Assembly: GCA_037962975.1 (NCBI GenBank)
Contig: CM075675.1
Coordinates: 7,636,001-7,700,000, forward strand
Direction of reading: 5' to 3'
DNA length: 64,000 nt
Source: Clitoria ternatea
Lineage: Eukaryota > Streptophyta > Magnoliopsida > Fabales > Fabaceae
Shown in pieces: positions 59,686-64,000 of the stretch (positions are counted from its first letter, which is position 1; each line of letters starts with the position of its first letter). The translations under genes were made by a program, and so were the position numbers. Under the pieces are notes generated by a model. The model worked only from the letters and a program-made list of their open reading frames with translations, made no database searches and had not been told where the DNA came from.

Positions 59686-60307
59686 ACTCTACTTCCCTAA
59701 AAGAAATTTCGTCCTCAAAATTTGATATTGTTAAATCTTACCAAGGATAAACTAAGTGAACTATCCTAATATGTTTTCTAGTTTTATTGAGAATTATGTA
59801 TCCTTTCCTTGATGTTGTCACTTACTTCTTTTCAATCTTATCAGGCAATTTCTCATAAACTCAAAAATATCACCCTCTTAATTTTGTTAACCATGCTCAT
59901 CTTAAACTGATGATTAACTCTAAACACCTCAATAATTACATTTCTTAATCCATCAAAACATCACTTAATATAATCCGTAACATCTATAAATTAAAATTCC
60001 TACTCGTAACATAGTAAAACGGACTGCTAAGAATTAATTAGTGGACGACTAGCCGTTAGCAACTAGCCGTGGGACTAGCCGTTAAACTAGCCGTTATGAC
60101 CGTTGCATCATCTCATTTGCTTGCTTATAAATTTCCAATCCATTCTCACTTTCTATCACAACTTCAAGGTCTCCTAGTTTCTCTCTTCTATCTAATTTCT
60201 TCAATCTTTTCTCTCAAGTAATATTGTACTACTCGATGGCCAACCTCCCTAGAAAAGATGAAGAACGAAGGCGAGATGGACTACAGTTCGTGGTAACAAG
60301 TGCCTCA
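59686..60307 (-). other. Polypurine tract and remnant after the diverged LTR; unassigned promoter-like sequence
   Basis: 59686-59740 matches the sequence next to the 3' LTR of the element at 60308 (minus-strand TTAGGGAAGTAGAGT, then GAGGACGAAATTTC), then similarity fades and no chromodomain ORF is present. From about 60045, ACTAGCCGTTA repeats three to four times on the plus strand, followed by CTTATAAATTTCC (60122-60134) and an ATG at 60236 opening MANLPRKDEERRRDGLQF. That frame runs into the LTR at 60308, so it could be the start of an unknown transcription unit. Confidence 0.4.
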
Positions 60308-63300
60308 TGTAACACCCTCTGTTACACCTTAATAAATTCTAGAAAAATTCGTAATTTTCTTTACTATAGATATGATTGTTAAAAGGAAACTATCGGAATA
60401 AATTATATACATTATTTCTGAAATACCTCATAAATATTATTAAAACTTTATAAAGTATTTGTACATTCATCCAAAGAAAATAAACATTAAACATTATAAG
60501 AAAGAGAGGAAACTCCATAACCCAGAAGCAGTTACTTATTAATATTATTTATTCATTGGACCACGATATTCATACCGAGCTCCCTTTCTAGAACGTGCTA
60601 TATCTACTGCCGAAATTCTTCGATCCTTCCCTCTAAAGCATCAATTTAGAATATATGAAACAAAAATACGGAGAAAGGAGTGAGAAACAGAATATAATAT
60701 TCTCGATTAAGACATAAGCAACAAAGGGTTTTCACAAACCAATACATAATAATATCAATCACAATCACATACACAATCAATTATGAATGCATGAATGTTA
60801 TGCAATATTTTCATCATAACTTACCTATATATGTGGGCCCTTAAATTTTAATTTGCACTGGGCCAACCAGGAGTTTACACTGTTCCATAAGTCCGGATAA
60901 TAATAACATGAACAGCTCAACTGGCATAGAAACACTTAGAGACTAGTCAGATTGAGAAAGTTTTTATTGTGAAAGTACCCGACACTAGGGAGCTACCCCA
61001 GGTCCCCTGAAGCACCCTTTCACACCCTTTCATCCCAAGGCTCGTAATTAAGCCTCCTCTAATGTATCCTCAGTTTCTATAATCCGTCCCCAGACAATAC
61101 CATTTTATTTCACTTTAATGATTCATGATGCATGAGCTACTCACGTATTGAGTTGGTTAAGGTTTTTAGAAACTCAATTATTAAATCCCTTAAAGGTTTA
61201 CAATATCATTTCAATAAACTGTACATTTTCTTAATTCTCTGAATTTCTGTCCCACAGAAATAAATTTGGTACAGTTTTCGAATCTCACTGAAATTTGAGT
61301 TTCTAAGCCTTAAATATCTAAAAACTTCCTCATATAAAACTTTACATAATCTTTCTCAAATTAAATCTTAACAAAATCAAATGTAGAAATCTCAATTATT
61401 TTCAAATATCCTTAGTTATTAAGTTGGAAAAATAAAATAATTTTCTTTTAAAAATTTTATTTTATTAAAAGAGAATAATCTTTAAATCATTAACCGTAAA
61501 TACTTAAAGTTACAAAATTTTTCTTTAATTCAAAATTTAATTATCTCAATTAATTTTTATAAAATGTCTACTTTCTAAAATAAATACTAATTTTTTTATT
61601 CTAAATATAAAAATAATTTCTAAGAAGAAATAAAAGATAATAAAAATTTAAAGACTAAGGTAAGAAATTCTTACTGAATTTTAGCTTTCCGTCATGCTCG
61701 CTATATGCTCAAACTCCACATTACAATATCAACAATCAAATATTATCAATCACAGTTAAACATCATCAATCACAAATATAATCAATCATAATCAAATTAA
61801 TCAAATTAAATATCATTAATACATATCATAATACAAAATTTAATAATTATTAATATAGTTATTTTTTTTAGTTCCTTTTGTCCATTCCTCGTATAGGTAT
61901 ATGTAAGTCCATATAATTCAGTCCTTGCAATAGGTATTGTTCAGTCCATATGGGTCATAATGGTCCAAGTCCTTGCATAGGTATAGTCCAGTCCATATAG
62001 GTCATAATGGTCCAAGTCCTTGCATAGGTATGTTAGAGTTAGTTAAACCGGATATTTAATAATTTATTAAAAATTTTAAGTTAAAAAATTAATATTTTAA
62101 AATAATAATATTATTAAATTTAAAAGGAGTAGGGGACTCCTCCCATTATTCTTATGTCTTTTCATATTATACTCTTATCTCACTCCCCCTTACCTTGAGT
62201 TATTACCAAAAGAGAGTTTGCTTTGCGCCTCTGATTTCTAGAAATATTAATACCAATCTTATTTCAGTATAGGCATAAGATGAGGATTAAGATTACTACT
62301 TAAAACAGAAATGGTAAATTTTGAATAGTAAATAGTGAATAGTGAATAGTTAATAGTAAAATATGAATAGTAACAGTAAATAGTAAATCGTGAATAGTAT
62401 TGGTAAACAGTAAATCGTAAATAGTAATGATAAATAGTAAAAATGTAAATAGTAAAGATAAATAGTAATAGTAAATAGTAATTTACTATTTGAATAGTAA
62501 TTTACTATTGAAATAGTAATTTACTATTGAAATAGTGTTTTACTATGCAGAATAGTAACTTAAAATAATATTATTTCTAGTATAATAACAGATTTCTAAA
62601 AACGATATGAAAATAACCCAAAAAAATATAAAAGAGAAGTATTCTTACTTTAGTATTCTAGCAGAACCTTCTCCCAAAAAATTTACTTCTCTCTCTCACT
62701 TCCACCACTATCTCACTAGCACTACTATATTAAGAAAACTTAATCTGAAATTGTGAATTCTAAAGAAGAAATCTTTCGGTATTTATAGGAAAAAAATTTA
62801 CTATGCATTCTATTATTTTAATATAAAAGTACTATACATTTTTGAATTTTTTATTCCTGGTTACTGTGCATCTTTTGAAAATTTCATACATGCATAGTGT
62901 TTTGCATAGTAATTGTCGGCAAAATTATTAAGTCAAATAGTAACCCTTCACTCGGTATATTTTAAATATTCAAAATGAGTCCTTTTTGAAATTTAGCGAT
63001 ATTATATCAGTCCTCACTAATTTTATAATAAGTAATATAAAGCTAAAATTTTAAAAATCTAAAATTTTCTGTTAATAAAAATTTATTGATACGTTTCCAA
63101 TTTTTTAACGATTAGAAAAAATAAGATTTTTCTCAAACCGATAATTTTTTGATAAGTCTACTTGAAACGGATTTTAGAAAATTTTCTTATAATTTCAATT
63201 CACTTTCTTATAAATATTTTTAATTTAAGTCACTTATATGAATTTAAAATTATTTAAAAAATACTATTTTATTAAAAAAATTCCAAAATTCCAAAATATC

Positions 63301-63389
63301 ATAAATAATACGTAGATTAAAAAGTTCTAAAGAACCATAATTTAATTCCTTCAAAATTTCAATATAAAAATAAAAATAGGAGTGTTACA
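60308..63389 (-). repeat. 3' LTR of the Tekay-like chromovirus, 3082 bp
   Basis: From TGTAACACCC to AGTGTTACA on the plus strand. Contains the 55-bp repeat (61870-62040), AAGGTAAGGGGGAG motif (minus, 62181-62195), AATAGTAA array (62310-62560) and TATA box (62778-62787). Confidence 0.9.
62310..62560. repeat. AATAGTAA array in the 3' LTR
   Basis: Counterpart of 50745-51065 in reverse orientation, with GTAAATAGTAATTTACTATT palindromes. Confidence 0.75.
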
Positions 63390-63404
63390 ACTCTACTCCC
63401 CTTA
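63390..63404 (-). other. Polypurine tract of the Tekay-like element
   Basis: Minus-strand TAAGGGGAGTAGAGT abuts the LTR start TGTAACACT. Confidence 0.8.
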
Positions 63405-63433
63405 GAAAATTTCGTCCTCGAAATTTACATTAA

Positions 63434-64000
63434 TCAGTAAAACAAATAAGGATGAGACTCTTTCATCTCAGTTTCTAGTTCCCATGTAGCGTCTTCTCCT
63501 CTCGTTTCACTCCAAATGACCTTTACAAGCGGAATTGTCTTGTCTCTTAATTTTTTTATTCTTCTGTTACCTATTCTAACAGGTGGTGCATCATATGTAA
63601 GATTATCTTTAACTTGTATGACATTAGGTTCAATAACATGTGTAGGATCAGATATATACTTTCGTAAGTTTGACACATGAAAAACATTATGGATATTAGA
63701 AAGAAAAGTTGGTAATGCTATTTGGTAGGCAAGGGGACTAACTTTATGAATTATTTGATATGGACCAATAAATCTAGGAGTTAGTTTTCGAGATTTCATT
63801 GCCCGACCGACCCCAGTCATAGGTGTGACTTTCAAGAATACATGATCGCCTTCTTGAAATTCGAGCGGCTTTCTTCTTTTGTCATAGTAACTTTTCTGCC
63901 TGCTCTGTGTTGCCTTCATCTTTTCCTGAACTATTTTGATTTTATCCGTAGTTTGTTGTACCAACTCTGGTCCTAGCATCAAGTTTTCACCAATCTCAAA
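63434..64000 (-). CDS. pol: Chromovirus pol, integrase C-terminus with chromodomain (partial)
   Basis: Open from the window edge to the TGA at 63434, with no internal stop; the true start lies outside. In order: an integrase C-terminal helix region (KIKIVQEKMKATQSRQKSYY), a GPY/F-type module (EGDHVFLKVTPM, LTPRFIGPYQI, AYQIALP), NVFHVSNLRKY, then a chromodomain-like tail with RRIKKLRDKTIPLVKVIW and DATWELETEM. The layout and spacing are those of Tekay/Del chromoviruses. The module is thought to steer integration toward heterochromatin by binding histone marks. It ends 45 bp before the 3' LTR, as is normal. Confidence 0.92.
   Translation of the reverse strand, partial: FEIGENLMLGPELVQQTTDKIKIVQEKMKATQSRQKSYYDKRRKPLEFQEGDHVFLKVTPMTGVGRAMKSRKLTPRFIGPYQIIHKVSPLAYQIALPTFLSNIHNVFHVSNLRKYISDPTHVIEPNVIQVKDNLTYDAPPVRIGNRRIKKLRDKTIPLVKVIWSETRGEDATWELETEMKESHPYLFY

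Larger units (their letters stand above)
60308..64000 (-). mobile_element. Tekay-like (Del) chromovirus, 3' part, continues beyond the window
   Basis: 3' LTR 60308-63389, polypurine tract at 63390 and the pol C-terminus on the minus strand. The remaining pol, gag and 5' LTR lie right of the window. Intact reading frame and close similarity of its LTR to the solo LTR at 49898 suggest a recent, possibly complete copy. Confidence 0.88.

Overview
This is nuclear plant DNA, almost certainly from a eudicot. It is AT-rich and gene-poor, built from LTR retrotransposons inserted into one another, an old integrated pararetrovirus, a hAT-type MITE, and LINE and CACTA scraps. The Ogre-like (Tat-lineage) element with a tRNA-Arg-type primer site would suit a legume, but I cannot fix the species. 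I found no host gene I would defend, no bacterial-type operon, no CRISPR array and no RNA gene. No clearly new biological system is visible; the most unusual material is structural and is listed in the findings.

Layout. (1) 1-22368 is the 3' part of a degenerate Ogre-like/Tat element: broken gag (about 847-1959), a scrap of the region before RT (about 2320-2661), about 6 kb of successive minisatellite arrays, a polypurine tract and one LTR (19578-22368). RT, RNase H and integrase are not visible. A young 10.1-kb Athila-type element on the minus strand (6373-16447, target duplication CCTAT) splits one of the arrays. (2) 22384-22770 is an unassigned fragment. (3) About 22771-29473 is an endogenous caulimovirid, florendovirus-like in layout, with capsid, protease, RT/RNase H, a second ORF and an intergenic promoter. 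It carries a 529-bp hAT MITE (27885-28413) and ends at a (TA)n(GT)n microsatellite. (4) 29552-31960 is unique-looking AT-rich DNA without a gene.

(5) 31970-33490 is a decayed Tat-lineage pol. (6) 33497-39295 is an LTR-like composite of two halves pointing away from each other. (7) 39560-42108 is the 5' end of a minus-strand Tat-lineage element (gag, primer site, LTR), followed by a LINE scrap (42109-42860), a long (AT)n and a CACTA scrap (44340-44822). (8) From 46373 a Copia element begins (LTR/leader, gag 47119-47841). Its gag is split by a gag-only Tat-lineage element (47847-56431; 838-bp LTRs; target duplication CAAAG), which itself holds a 3.16-kb solo LTR (49898-53061; target duplication CTTGC) of a Tekay-like chromovirus. 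Copia gag resumes at 56437 and is cut again at 56640 by a second Tekay-type LTR in the opposite orientation. A third Tekay element enters at 60308 and runs off the window; its integrase C-terminus and chromodomain (63434-64000) are the only uninterrupted, functional-looking coding segment.

The pieces do not form a pathway; they record a history. Copia was hit by the gag-only element, which was hit by the Tekay element that left a solo LTR. The Ogre-like element was hit by Athila. The virus was hit by the MITE. Judged by eye from LTR similarity, Athila is the youngest complete insertion.
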